This document shows positions 1 through 9,743 of a DNA stretch of 64,000 bases, in pieces. Under the pieces are notes generated by a model. It ran no database searches. It was not told where the DNA came from and saw only the letters and a program-made list of their open reading frames with translations. Positions within the stretch are counted from its first letter, which is position 1, and each line of letters opens with the position of its first letter. Origin of the DNA: Aspidiotus rigidus (taxonomy: Eukaryota > Arthropoda > Insecta > Hemiptera > Diaspididae); NCBI GenBank assembly GCA_035079385.1, contig JAVHKY010000067.1, positions 434,001 to 498,000 of the forward strand, written 5' to 3'. The position numbers and the translations under genes were made by a program.

Positions 1-455
1 GTAAGTTACTACTGTAATTTGATGACGTCACGAACGAATGACGTAAGGGATGTTGATGACGTCACAAAGAGGTTTAAGCTAGTTGATATCTTTGTACTGT
101 GCTTTTATCTGCCATCGAGAAAATTATTTTATCTTGACTCTTAACTGGGTCGAGCAACTATAAAAAGATATAAAAAATAATCTTTATTCGTTTGACTCCG
201 TCAGAACATTTATTTTTTAACGAAAGGCCCACCTACAACCTCTCTCCTCTATTTATTTTTTTGTTTATCTTTGACTGAGCTTTCTCTGTCGTTCTCTTTT
301 TGTCCTTCGCGCCCGTTTGTCCTTCACCAAACTGTTCACCTTCACCCCTGACCGCTTTCCTGATTTTTTTCGACTTCAACATTCTGTTCTTACGATGACT
401 TTTCTCCCCTCATATACAGCTCAGTGGTCGAAATCGTTTCAAGTCCCCCTCGCAA
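1..455. other. Intergenic leader without a recognised gene
   Basis: No convincing coding frame is visible. The stretch holds two palindromic TGACGTCA sites (23-30 and 57-64) with a TGACGTAA half-like site between them, followed by pyrimidine-rich sequence up to the left end of the inverted-repeat element at 456. The window begins with GTAAGT, which would fit a splice donor of a gene lying to the left, but nothing else supports that. Confidence 0.4.
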
Positions 456-568
456 TATATATGTTACAGTTAAAACCCGAAATCAATAAATTCTAAAATT
501 CACTAGTCAAAACTAGTTGCCACAAATGACTTTAGTCAGAACTAGTTTCGACTAGTTAACTCTAGAAT
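456..568 (+). repeat. Left terminal inverted repeat
   Basis: Matches the reverse complement of 1690-1802 over about 113 bases. Differences are mostly A/G or C/T transitions. It contains paired ACTAGT palindromes. Confidence 0.85.
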
Positions 569-1689
569 TTACCGTGACCCTCAGCGTTGGAGCTAGTTTT
601 AACTTAAATAATTTCAGGTAAAACTAGTTTTTACTAGTGAAAACTAGAATTGACTAGTAAAAAGTGAAATAGAGAAGAAATTATGATTGTCGGGGAACAC
701 TAGTTTTAACTAGTGAAAACAAGAAGGGTGAATCCAATCAGTAAAATGAATTTCTTCCCTAGTACAAATGTAATTGCATTTTTATCAAGGGTGTTGGAGC
801 AATTTTTTTTAGAGGCCTCCGGAACGAATACAGAAAATGACTCTCCGACTCCGGTTGCCTCCAGTGGACACGTTTGGAGGCGTCTTCTGACCTCCAAAGT
901 ATTTCTCTGGAAGTACCTCCAAATGCCTCCAGCGCAATTACTGAGATTGGAGAAAATGCCTCCGGAGGCACTGCCGAAGAAACCGAAGACGTCTTTGGAG
1001 ACGCCTCCAAAGGCACTTGTAACATTGATCAGTGTGACCAGATGTAGCATATTGGCCTACCAGTGTTGCCAGATGACAGATGATACTCAGAAGGTGTATT
1101 TAAAACTTTGGCTTTTCTCCGAACCGAGCAGCGCTAGCATCAAAGTGGCTGAATGAGGTTTCGAGGAATAGAATACTGTTGAAAAAAGTGCCTCCTAAAG
1201 GGTCTTTGGAAGCACCTCCAAGCCTCTAGGTGGAAGCAAGGTATCTCCGGAGGCAAAATGCTCCAGCCTCCAACATCTTGGTTTAAATCCTCACCATCTT
1301 CGCCTGATTGGAGGCGGAGGCAAGGTACCTCCAGAGACAAAGTGCCTCCAGCCTCCAACACCCTTGAATTTTTGTTTTTCACAAAGCTTGTTTGTACTTG
1401 AATGGTGTGCGTCAATTAGTCACTGTTAGGTTTGCTCTTGTAACGTTTATAGACCGACGAATTCGTATGATGTACGGTTTAATGTGTGAATTAAGGAAGA
1501 AAAATTTAGAACTTTTTCGTATATTTTATCCCAGTGTGAGCTACTTATCCTCAAAGTTGAGCAGAACTACCAAATATCTATCAATTTGGCCGAAGTATGT
1601 CTGGAAATACCATCACCTTTTGAACTCGAACAATTTCAATTCATTTCAGTTATAACTAGAATATACTGATGAATTCAAACAATTTTTTT

Positions 1690-1802
1690 ATTCTAGAATT
1701 AACTAGTCAAAACTAGTTCTGACCAAAGTCATTTGTGGCAACTAGTTTTGACTAGTGAATTTTAGAATTTACTGATCTCGGGTTTTAACTGTAACATATA
1801 TA
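1690..1802 (-). repeat. Right terminal inverted repeat
   Basis: Reverse-complement partner of 456-568; see the element entry. Confidence 0.85.
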
Positions 1803-2880
1803 GCTCTAAAGTCACAATTTTCGATGTCCCCGAAGAAGGTCGGCAATTCACCCTCTCGCCCTTTTCATAAATTCCGTGAGTTTCCCTCCCGATGTGTATA
1901 TGTTACAGTCCGACGGACTCACTCTACCAGCATTTCTTAGCTTAGTAAAGGCCTGATATACTGTGTATTGGGCCACACTCCCTGTTTGGCATTGTATGGT
2001 GCAGAATATGACAGTACTATATTCTAAAAAAACAAGAAGAAGGAAGACGATACAAACGACTCTTTCTCCATCCATCCTAGCTAGCATTCGCGGCTTCTGT
2101 AGTATTTGGTATGCTATGCTGCTTATTCTTCTTCTGCTGCTTCTCCTTAACTTGTTCAGTATCTAGTTTACTATACTGTTGTCTTCTAGCTGATGAGCTC
2201 CTTCGTTCGGCTCGTTCCCCTCCCCTCCCAATCAGCATTCCTCGGCCTAGTGTGAACCTGGTGTTACGCTTTCAGCGCAGATAGGCCTAGTATAGAGACT
2301 ATAACTTATAATAAGCTAAGAATATACGTCTCAAGATTCAAGTCCCTCAAGTGGGTCAAGTTCATTGCTGACGTCAATTGATCTCGTCAAAGAGCGTCGT
2401 ACAGATTTCCGCCTGACCCCCAGCCCTTAGACGTATACATGTAAAAAAAATCTATAAGAAGTTTGGTGTTTTGTACCCTCCCGTTCGATCCATTGCAGGT
2501 AGCTACCATTGCGGATGGTCGTCGGGTATGGCTTTCATTTCCTGAAGATTACCAGGAAAACTACTTCGTTCATGTCCCAAATTTTGTGCTGCCGGTTGTA
2601 TTGAGTTAGTTGAAGATTTGCAGAAGCTTACTCATCCTACGCTTTGTGCAAACCTGGGCCAAATTGTTGTGTCGCGCATTCGCTGTCCTGTGAGGGCGAG
2701 TGTATTATAGTCATTTCAATTTCTGAACACTTCGGTTTTAGAGATGATTCGGGCCTGTAGTTTGTCTAGCCACAGTTATATTGCCGAAGTTATTCAGGGA
2801 TGAGTCGGCTGCCCAGTGTCAAAATAGGACCTGGTGTGCTCTCATTAGTACCCCACCTGGCGTGTTCTTGGCCTTTTGTT
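1803..2880. other. Intergenic stretch with a possible decayed coding relic
   Basis: Nothing is clearly recognisable. About 2494-2711 can be read on the plus strand as a protein-like stretch only if one frameshift is allowed near 2585; I cannot name a family. A TGACGTCA site lies near 2370. The remainder is AT-rich with CTT/CTG-rich runs around 2115-2160. Confidence 0.3.
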
Positions 2881-3266
2881 CCCGCTTCCATCTTCCTTCT
2901 TCGTTTGCCCTGATTATAAGAATTTTTGGACTACCTAGACTTTATTCTTCTTATTCTTCCACCCACTCACTTCCAGTGGCGTATCTAGGGGGAAGAAAAT
3001 TTTACAAAACTTCTCCAACGCATTCTTCTTCTCCGTCTACCCTGTTTGAGGACATCTTCGGGTGATCTTGTTCCGTCGTCCCCATTACTTTTCTTTCTTT
3101 TCGTTCTCCTGTTCGGCATCTATCTTAATCAGAAAAATGTTTGGATCGTCTGGTCCTATTCTGCTGGCTCCCCCGCTTCTCCTCTGTCTCATCTTCCTTT
3201 TTCATCTGTAACCTCTTCAAAGACCTCTTGAGATCACACCCTTCCTTCTTCGTCTGTTATCTGTTC
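2880..3266. repeat. Diverged tandem CTTCTTCGTCTG-type repeats (left of copia)
   Basis: Several degenerate units share the pattern cat-CTTCCTTCTTCGTCTG-ccctgtt-gagacc-tcttc. Related units resume at 7899-8160 on the other side of the retrotransposon, so the copia element inserted into this array. Short open frames here are repeat shadows. Confidence 0.5.
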
Positions 3267-3271
3267 AGGAT

Positions 3272-3440
3272 TGTTGGGTTTTGCTCGGTTCAGATAAAGC
3301 ATAAACGAGAGATTACACGCTATAGACGATCATTATGTATTCGGACAACATGCAAGACTATTCACAACGAAAAAAATATACATATTATTTACAGCGTGAT
3401 TTACAGTGAACAGTGGTGCCATTTAAGTAGTAATTCAACA
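3272..3440 (-). repeat. 3' LTR of the copia element
   Basis: 169 bases, TG...CA ends on the plus strand, identical by eye to 7725-7893. Because the element reads leftward this is the 3' LTR. Confidence 0.97.
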
Positions 3441-3451
3441 CCCCCCCACAC
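3441..3451 (-). other. Polypurine tract of the copia element
   Basis: On the minus strand GTGTGGGGGGG lies immediately before the 3' LTR, the expected position for plus-strand DNA priming. Confidence 0.8.
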
Positions 3452-3591
3452 TGTGAACTTCCCTGAAGAAAAAAAATCGTCCTAGTCCTACGGTAGAAAA
3501 AAAACAAAACAACGAATCAAAAAAACAGACAACATTATTTAGCCTAATAAATAGATGGCACAAAAAAACAAAAGAGTAGGCCTAATACATC

Positions 3592-6500
3592 TTAACAAAT
3601 ACTGAGCATCTTTCTTAAAGGAGCGAATTTTGCAAGAACAAGACCCTTCGTGAATAAATCTGCAACTTGATTCTGAGAGTTAACGTAGGTTAATCGAATT
3701 TTTCCCGCAAGGACCATTTCTTTCACGAACTTGAATCGAACATCGATATGTTTAGACCGTTTCGACGTGATAGGATTCTCCGATAGACATATGACAGACT
3801 GATTGTCCTCGTAGATTACAACCGGAAGTTGAACATTGACTGAAAATTCCTTCAGGATCTCTAACATCCAAATCAGCGAATCGTGAATAAAAGATGATAA
3901 CGAAATGTATTCCGATTCAGTAGAACTCAGTGCGATTGAACTTTGTTTCTTCGACGACCAGTAAATCGCGTTTCCGTACAACAAAATAACGCTACCAGAC
4001 ACCGATTTTCGATCGGTCTTATCCGAAGCCCAATCAGCGTCAACATAACATTGCAAAATCTGTTGATTATTCTCAGAGGAAGAATACGTAAGTTTCAGGT
4101 TTCGAGAATGGAACACGTAGACCAGAACTCTTTTTAAATAATTAAAGTGTTCATTTGAGTAAGAATTCATAAAACGCGAGAAATAGTTTACTGCGTACGA
4201 AATATCTGGCCTTGTATTGATAGAGATGTACAAAAGACATCCTACCAGTTGTCGATAAGGCAATTTCGTCTCACTTTTCTCAGCAGCTGACAAATTGAGA
4301 TCTTTTTCGATAGGTGTGTAAACAGGTTTCGAATCTTCAACCCCGAATCGCTCGGCCACCTTACAGATAAAATTCGTTTGACTTATGGTCATTATTTTGT
4401 CAGCTACGTTATGTTCTATTTCCATTCCTAGATAACGTTTAACTTTACCTAGATCAATAATATTAAATCTTTTCGCGATTTCATTCTTAAATGCGCGAAT
4501 AAGTTCATCAGAATTTGAGGCGATCAGTAAATCGTCGACGTGAACTAGAACATAGATAACGTTATCTCCTATTTTCCTCGAATAAAAACAGAAATCTAAG
4601 GAAGATCTGACAAATTTTAACGAATCAATCATGACGGTATTAAAACATTGGTTCCAAATACGTGGAGCTACTTTTAGGCCATAAATTGCCTTTTGAAGCT
4701 TACATACCAGAGTTTTATTTTTACAGAATCCCGGTGGTTGCTCCATGTAAACATCATAATCCAAATCGCCATGTAAAAATGCGCTGGATACGTCCATCTG
4801 ATCAAGACTAAGACCACGTTCTACGGCGAGAGACAACATAACTTTTATCGTAGTCATATTTACAACTGGCGAGAAAAGTTGTTCTGGTACTTCACTCTCA
4901 TCGCATCCGAGCGCGACCAACCGAGCTTTCAGTTTTGTAGGTTTTTCCTGCAGGACCCACTTTGATCTCAAAATTTTCATACCTGGTTTTCTCTGTACCA
5001 GCTTCCATACTTCGTGCTGTTCCATCGTATCGATCTCGTCCTGCTTCGGTTTATGCCATTTCGGATCCATTTCGTTCTCCACAAGAAGAGCTTCAAAGCT
5101 ACAAAATGAAACTTCACTTTCATAATCGCCAAATCTTTCAGGTGGTTTCCTTACCCTTGTGCTTCGGCGTAACTCAGGTTCGTGTTTCTCTAACTCGTTT
5201 TCACTTTCTACGGTCTCATCACCGCTCACTTCGGTTTCGTCGCCGCTTTCAGTTTCAGTTTCCGCAGACCTGACAAAGTGATTATTTTCGTCACACAGAT
5301 CTTTATAAAATTTACCTTCATCGAAAATTACGTTTCGAGCAATACGAATTCTCTTTGTCTTGAGAATATATATTCGGTAACCCATCGGCGCGTATCCGAC
5401 CATTATTCCTTTCCATGTGCGGGAGTCGAATTTCTTACGTTTTTCCTTAGGAATTTGTACGTAGCACACGCATCCAAACGGACGTAACTTTCTGTAATTA
5501 ACTTTATTCTGAAACCATTCAAAAGCAGGTATCTTACCAGTAGAACGAGTAGTACAACGGTTTAGAGTGTAATTGGCGCACAAGATCGCTTCGGACCAAA
5601 AAGTTTTTGGTAACCCAGAATCCGATAGCATTGTTCTAGCCCGATCATCCAATGTTCTGTTCAGTCTCTCGGGCCCACCATTCTGAGCATGATTATAGGC
5701 GACAGTATTGAGTACTCTGATTCCTTTCTCTTTACAGAACTGAAGCAGATCTAAATTTAAAAATTCTCGACCATTATCGGATTGGAAAGAGGCTATTTTA
5801 GTGCTAAATTGAGCAGTTGCCATTGCTTCATACTCACGGAATTTCGAATAGACTTCGCTTTTCTTTTTCAGCAGATAAACAACACTGAAGTGAGTGTGTA
5901 TATCAAGAAAAGCGACAAAATATTTATAACCATCGTAACTCACCACTTCGGCTTCACATACATCCGACGCAACTTTTTCCAACGGACGTTTTGTTTTTAT
6001 TTCTGTTGTTCGATATGGGAGTTGTGTCTGCTTACCGCTAATGCACGGTTCACATAACGACGGAATTTCGCCTCGAAAATTGACCAATCCTTCTGCTCTC
6101 ATCTTTTTAACAGTATTCGAGTTCGCGTGTCCCAATCGGCGATGAATCGTCATGTAATCTAGGTTTGCCTCAGTCATACTGGCCTCTGTAGTGCAAACTG
6201 TAAAATTTATGAAATACAGATCATTTTTTACGAATCCGGAGGCTAGAAAATCTCCGTTCTTCACAATCTCTACAGAATTTTTCCTAAAAACAACGTCATA
6301 ATCTTGGAGGGTGACTCTTCGAATGCTCAACAAATTTCTTCTCAACTTAGGTACAAAAAGAACATCAGTAAATGTAACTCTTCTGCCTAAATTACTAATT
6401 AATTCTACATTACCGACGTGGGTTGCAGTTACGGTACTATCATCTGCGAGAAGGACCAAATTTTCTCCTCCAAGACGTCGAAGAGATGAAAAATACTTTT

Positions 6501-7509
6501 TCTCGTTGACCATGAACCTTGTACATGCCGAGTCCGTGACAAAACTCACGGCCACTTCCATCTCGAGAGCTTGTTCGACGTTCCCTGAGAATGAGGCAGC
6601 TTTCAACTTGGGTTCAGTGAGAAAGGACACATAACGAGGGTGCTTTTCACCATTCTCTTCAACCGTGTTGGCTTCACCGCTGGATTTTTGTTGAGCCCGT
6701 TTTCTTTCGTCGTTCCGTTTCTTGAAACATCGATTTTCAGTATGGTTGTCACGATCACAATAGTCACAGTGGAGTTTCTCCTTCTTACCTCCTTTCGATT
6801 TATTTGACTTGCTGGCCAGTTTTGACGAGGATTGCTTTGAACCAGTAAAATAAGCAGCAGCGTCTGACTCGGTGTTCACGTTTCTTCTCATTTTTCGTTC
6901 ATCCTTGCGCTTGAGATCAAAGTCCAAAAGACTACCTTTGACCGCTTCCATAGTGACTAAAGAGCTTTCATTGATTTCGCCGAGAGAGGTAATGACGGGG
7001 GCGAATTCGGAGGGGAGTGACGCTAGTAAGGTGACTACTGCCTCGATATCCTCGAACTTCCCGATCTTTCCTCCGCTCGATCTTATCTCCGCTATAATGT
7101 CATCAAATTCCTTGAAGAAGATTGACAAGTCACTTCTCCCATCGTACTGTAGATTCGCGAGTTTACGACGCAAGTATGCATGTTGCATGTAGCTGCACCG
7201 ATTAAAAGCTGTTTTAAGTCTTTTCCAGCACTCGTGAGAATTGACATCGACGGGAGCGTAATGCAAAAAAGAATCGGATAAATTTTCTATGATAATTCTT
7301 CTTGCGCGAGCATCAGCTTGACTCCAAGTGAGAGGATTTTTTTCCGTTCCAAAAGTCTTCTTCTTTTGTTCCTCTGTAGGTTTCTTGTCTACCATATCCG
7401 TTAGACCATCGCAAAGCAGTTCCGTATAGACTCGATTTCGCCATGCTAAGTAGTTCGAACCATCGAACCTTTTTATGCGAGAAACATTCATCACAGACGA
7501 CATTGCCAC
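3592..7509 (-). CDS. Copia-type Gag-Pol polyprotein, 1305 residues, intact
   Basis: A single uninterrupted frame encodes the retrotransposon proteins. In order: a Gag (UBN2-like) region from residue 1 to about 240; a CCHC zinc knuckle (C248, C251, H256, C261); an aspartic protease with the variant active site D326-S-A instead of D-S/T-G; an integrase with pre-integrase HHCC zinc region and core motifs FQSDNGREF and GGPERLNRT; a reverse transcriptase with DVSSAFLHGDL and the catalytic VHVDDLL box; and a C-terminal RNase H with YVDADWASDK and SSTESEY. The length is usual for copia. The protein copies the element RNA in virus-like particles and integrates the DNA. No stop or frameshift separates Gag from Pol, so their ratio may be set by splicing or processing, as in Drosophila copia (inference). 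Confidence 0.97.
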   Translation of the reverse strand: MAMSSVMNVSRIKRFDGSNYLAWRNRVYTELLCDGLTDMVDKKPTEEQKKKTFGTEKNPLTWSQADARARRIIIENLSDSFLHYAPVDVNSHECWKRLKTAFNRCSYMQHAYLRRKLANLQYDGRSDLSIFFKEFDDIIAEIRSSGGKIGKFEDIEAVVTLLASLPSEFAPVITSLGEINESSLVTMEAVKGSLLDFDLKRKDERKMRRNVNTESDAAAYFTGSKQSSSKLASKSNKSKGGKKEKLHCDYCDRDNHTENRCFKKRNDERKRAQQKSSGEANTVEENGEKHPRYVSFLTEPKLKAASFSGNVEQALEMEVAVSFVTDSACTRFMVNEKKYFSSLRRLGGENLVLLADDSTVTATHVGNVELISNLGRRVTFTDVLFVPKLRRNLLSIRRVTLQDYDVVFRKNSVEIVKNGDFLASGFVKNDLYFINFTVCTTEASMTEANLDYMTIHRRLGHANSNTVKKMRAEGLVNFRGEIPSLCEPCISGKQTQLPYRTTEIKTKRPLEKVASDVCEAEVVSYDGYKYFVAFLDIHTHFSVVYLLKKKSEVYSKFREYEAMATAQFSTKIASFQSDNGREFLNLDLLQFCKEKGIRVLNTVAYNHAQNGGPERLNRTLDDRARTMLSDSGLPKTFWSEAILCANYTLNRCTTRSTGKIPAFEWFQNKVNYRKLRPFGCVCYVQIPKEKRKKFDSRTWKGIMVGYAPMGYRIYILKTKRIRIARNVIFDEGKFYKDLCDENNHFVRSAETETESGDETEVSGDETVESENELEKHEPELRRSTRVRKPPERFGDYESEVSFCSFEALLVENEMDPKWHKPKQDEIDTMEQHEVWKLVQRKPGMKILRSKWVLQEKPTKLKARLVALGCDESEVPEQLFSPVVNMTTIKVMLSLAVERGLSLDQMDVSSAFLHGDLDYDVYMEQPPGFCKNKTLVCKLQKAIYGLKVAPRIWNQCFNTVMIDSLKFVRSSLDFCFYSRKIGDNVIYVLVHVDDLLIASNSDELIRAFKNEIAKRFNIIDLGKVKRYLGMEIEHNVADKIMTISQTNFICKVAERFGVEDSKPVYTPIEKDLNLSAAEKSETKLPYRQLVGCLLYISINTRPDISYAVNYFSRFMNSYSNEHFNYLKRVLVYVFHSRNLKLTYSSSENNQQILQCYVDADWASDKTDRKSVSGSVILLYGNAIYWSSKKQSSIALSSTESEYISLSSFIHDSLIWMLEILKEFSVNVQLPVVIYEDNQSVICLSENPITSKRSKHIDVRFKFVKEMVLAGKIRLTYVNSQNQVADLFTKGLVLAKFAPLRKMLSIC

Positions 7510-7710
7510 AAATTACGAGTACGTAAAGGATTTGTACGCCAAAAAAGGAATGTTCGAGTAAAAAAAACGTAGCTGTTTAAATTGCGAATAAAACGAATCC
7601 GTAAGAGGAAAAAAAACGGTAAAAGATTTTTCTCACATTTCAACGCTATACCGAAAAAAACGTGTCACATTTTGACCAAGCTAGAAAAGTTCATTCAATA
7701 GGCTTATTGC

Positions 7711-7724
7711 CTGGGCCCATAACC
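7711..7724 (-). other. Primer-binding site matching the initiator tRNA-Met anticodon arm
   Basis: Plus-strand CTGGGCCCATAACC directly abuts the 5' LTR. This string is the anticodon stem-loop of initiator methionine tRNA, so the element is primed by an internal half-tRNA, the classic copia arrangement, and not by the tRNA 3' end. Confidence 0.9.
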
Positions 7725-7893
7725 TGTTGGGTTTTGCTCGGTTCAGATAAAGCATAAACGAGAGATTACACGCTATAGACGATCATTATGTATTCGGACA
7801 ACATGCAAGACTATTCACAACGAAAAAAATATACATATTATTTACAGCGTGATTTACAGTGAACAGTGGTGCCATTTAAGTAGTAATTCAACA
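7725..7893 (-). repeat. 5' LTR of the copia element
   Basis: 169 bases, identical by eye to 3272-3440. It should contain the element promoter; I did not identify a TATA box with confidence. Confidence 0.97.
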
Positions 7894-7898
7894 AGGAT

Positions 7899-8160
7899 TA
7901 TTCTTTCTTTTTCTTCCAACTCCCTCGTCTGTTCTTCCGTGCCCTCCTCTTCTCTCCTGTTGATGATCGATCATGATCAAGGCCTACAGTCTAGCTGTGA
8001 AATTTTACATGATTCCTCCCCAATTTTTTTTTTTTTTTCTTTTGTTGACCAGGAAAATCTTTAAACCACCTGGTCTTGTTTTCTCTTTTCACTCCTCCGC
8101 TTTTTCTCTCTCTCATCATCCTTCTCCGTCTGTTCTGTTTGAAAACCTCGTCTACTAGTT
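7899..8160. repeat. Diverged tandem CTTCTTCGTCTG-type repeats (right of copia)
   Basis: Continuation of the degenerate array seen at 2880-3266, interrupted by the copia insertion. Units such as catccttctccgtctgttc recur. Confidence 0.45.
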
Positions 8161-9558
8161 TTATACCTTCCCTATTTTTGTAATTCCTTTACTGCTTTTC
8201 CTACTCATCTTCCTTCATGTCTCGGTTGGTGGATGAAAGTATTGTTCTTATTTGTCTAAGCATATTTTGATGAGTCATCTTACCTGACGACTCATCATAT
8301 GAAGTGGTAAAATTAGATAGATACTTCAGTTGACTATTTAAAATTTATAGAAATTAATATTTGTAACTTCGTGTGAATAGTACAATTCTATTGCTCCATT
8401 TTCGTTCTTAGCAGGCGTATACTCACTAAGTGACTTAATTGCAACATTCTCATCAAATCGAAAATCATAGACGCAGACTGTTCTCCATGAGAGGTGTACA
8501 GACTACATCAATAAATCTAATTCAAAGTTCGAACCGCAAGAGGGACTGATAATACAATAAAGTGGAGAAAAAGACTTCGTTTATCAATAATAATGTTGTT
8601 TATTTACAATCATCAAGGCCCAAACTACGGAATAGAATTAAAAAAAAGAGAGCGAGAGTAACGTTAAATGTACTCAGATGTTTAGTGATAAACTTGTTGA
8701 CAGAGAACGCTATCACTACCAGCAATACCTATTACACCTTAGGCCTATAACGAAGGTATAGCTTCAGTAGCTGGAGTGATCAACAACCAAGTGTGACGCA
8801 ACCTGGAGAGGCGGAGTACAATGAAAATGTTAGGCTCTGTAATTATCATATTAGCCGGAACCGAAACGCGTGAAGCACATTCTTGAGGTCGAACATGTGA
8901 AATAATGTTTTTTGTGTTAAAAAAAAAAATAATAATAAAAAACGTAAAATGAGTGTTACGATTACATCTATTATGTTCAGTCGTACTTTACGAAAGACTC
9001 GAAAATTCACGGACATTCAGAGTTACAACACGTTTTGTCAATTTACCTCTGATACGAGAATATTATTCGGTTGAATCCGACATTATACTCGTACTTCCTG
9101 ATCTGACGGTTTAGAATAAGTTTACAAATCACACTGTGTGACAGAAAGAAAAGTCTTCGTGCCGACGCGTCGGTCTTCAAATGTGATTAGTCTAATATAA
9201 TGTCCTCTAGAGGCCTCAAGAATGTCAAACGAAAAAATTGAGACGATGAAAAGGGTGAATCATTGAAAGCAGTCGCTAAACAATGCGTAAGAATACATTC
9301 GAAGGTTTTTGTTTTTTTTTCAATTCGAGTAGGTATTTTTGTCTGTCGTCGCGGATACGAACGTGATCTAAACTGAATTTACGTGAAGTTTACTCAGAGA
9401 AGAGGAACTGGAGCCTAGAAAAACGTATGACTAGGAGGTAAAATTATCTACTTTCAAATTTTGACAAACTATTTGGCGGCATTACGAGCACGAACTTCAA
9501 GAATAAAAAGCGGGAATGAACTACGAGACATACGCACAGAAGTATGGAGTCTCCTTTA
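8161..9558. other. Intergenic, no gene recognised
   Basis: AT-rich sequence without a supported gene. A plus-strand frame from 9461 to the start of the MITE at 9564 reads as about 34 protein-like residues but matches no family I know and is cut by the MITE. Confidence 0.4.
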
Positions 9559-9563
9559 CAAAG

Positions 9564-9671
9564 CAGGCGTGGATCTAGACAATCACTTTGGGAGGGGAAT
9601 TTTTTTTTTTTCAACATTTTCTTCGATACTACAGATTTTTTGTTGTTTTCTTTTGTTTGTTTGTTTGTTTG

Positions 9672-9703
<32 letters not shown>

Positions 9704-9738
9704 GATTTCCCCCATCCCCCCCCGTGGATCCGCGCCTG
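9564..9738. mobile_element. Small hAT-like MITE with homopolymer interior
   Basis: The ends are inverted: left CAGGCGTGGATCTAG, right (reverse complement) CAGGCGCGGATCCACG. CAAAG is duplicated on both sides (9559-9563 and 9739-9743). The interior holds long T and G runs, including a (TTTG)n stretch at about 9653-9677 and a run of about 12 G. The 5-base duplication is shorter than the 8 expected of hAT, so the class is tentative. Confidence 0.6.
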
Positions 9739-9743
9739 CAAAG

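Larger units (their letters stand above)
456..1802. mobile_element. Non-autonomous DNA element with ~113-base terminal inverted repeats
   Basis: Positions 456-568 and 1690-1802 are inverted copies of each other with only a few mismatches. Both arms start with TATATATGTTACAGTTAAAA and end near TCTAGAA. Each arm carries several ACTAGT palindromes, and more ACTAGT pairs lie at 590-720. The interior (about 800-1360) is packed with GCCTCC/GGAGGC motifs. Open frames of up to 147 codons cross the interior, but none resembles a transposase and they follow the repeat motifs, so I do not call genes. No clear target duplication is visible. The family is unassigned; it could be a foldback or MITE-like element. 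Confidence 0.75.
3267..7898 (-). mobile_element. Complete copia-type (Ty1/copia) LTR retrotransposon with target duplications
   Basis: The element proper spans 3272-7893 and is flanked by the 5-base target duplication AGGAT (3267-3271 and 7894-7898). The two 169-base LTRs begin TG and end CA and are identical by eye. A primer-binding site matching the anticodon arm of initiator methionine tRNA abuts the 5' LTR, and a G-rich polypurine tract abuts the 3' LTR. One intact 1305-codon gag-pol frame lies between. Identical LTRs, intact frame and clean duplication together indicate a recent insertion. Copia elements of flies use the same internal tRNA-iMet fragment as primer (known of the family). 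Confidence 0.97.

Noticed and set aside
713..1156. 147-codon plus-strand frame inside the inverted-repeat element
   Set aside because: It follows the GCCTCC motif cluster and has an overlapping minus-strand partner frame. There is no family resemblance.
3592..7509. Plus-strand frames within the copia region (e.g. 4962-5273, 6311-6634)
   Set aside because: They are antisense shadows of the intact gag-pol frame.
8520..8560. GTTCGAACC string as a possible tRNA T-arm
   Set aside because: No acceptor stem or anticodon arm can be folded around it.
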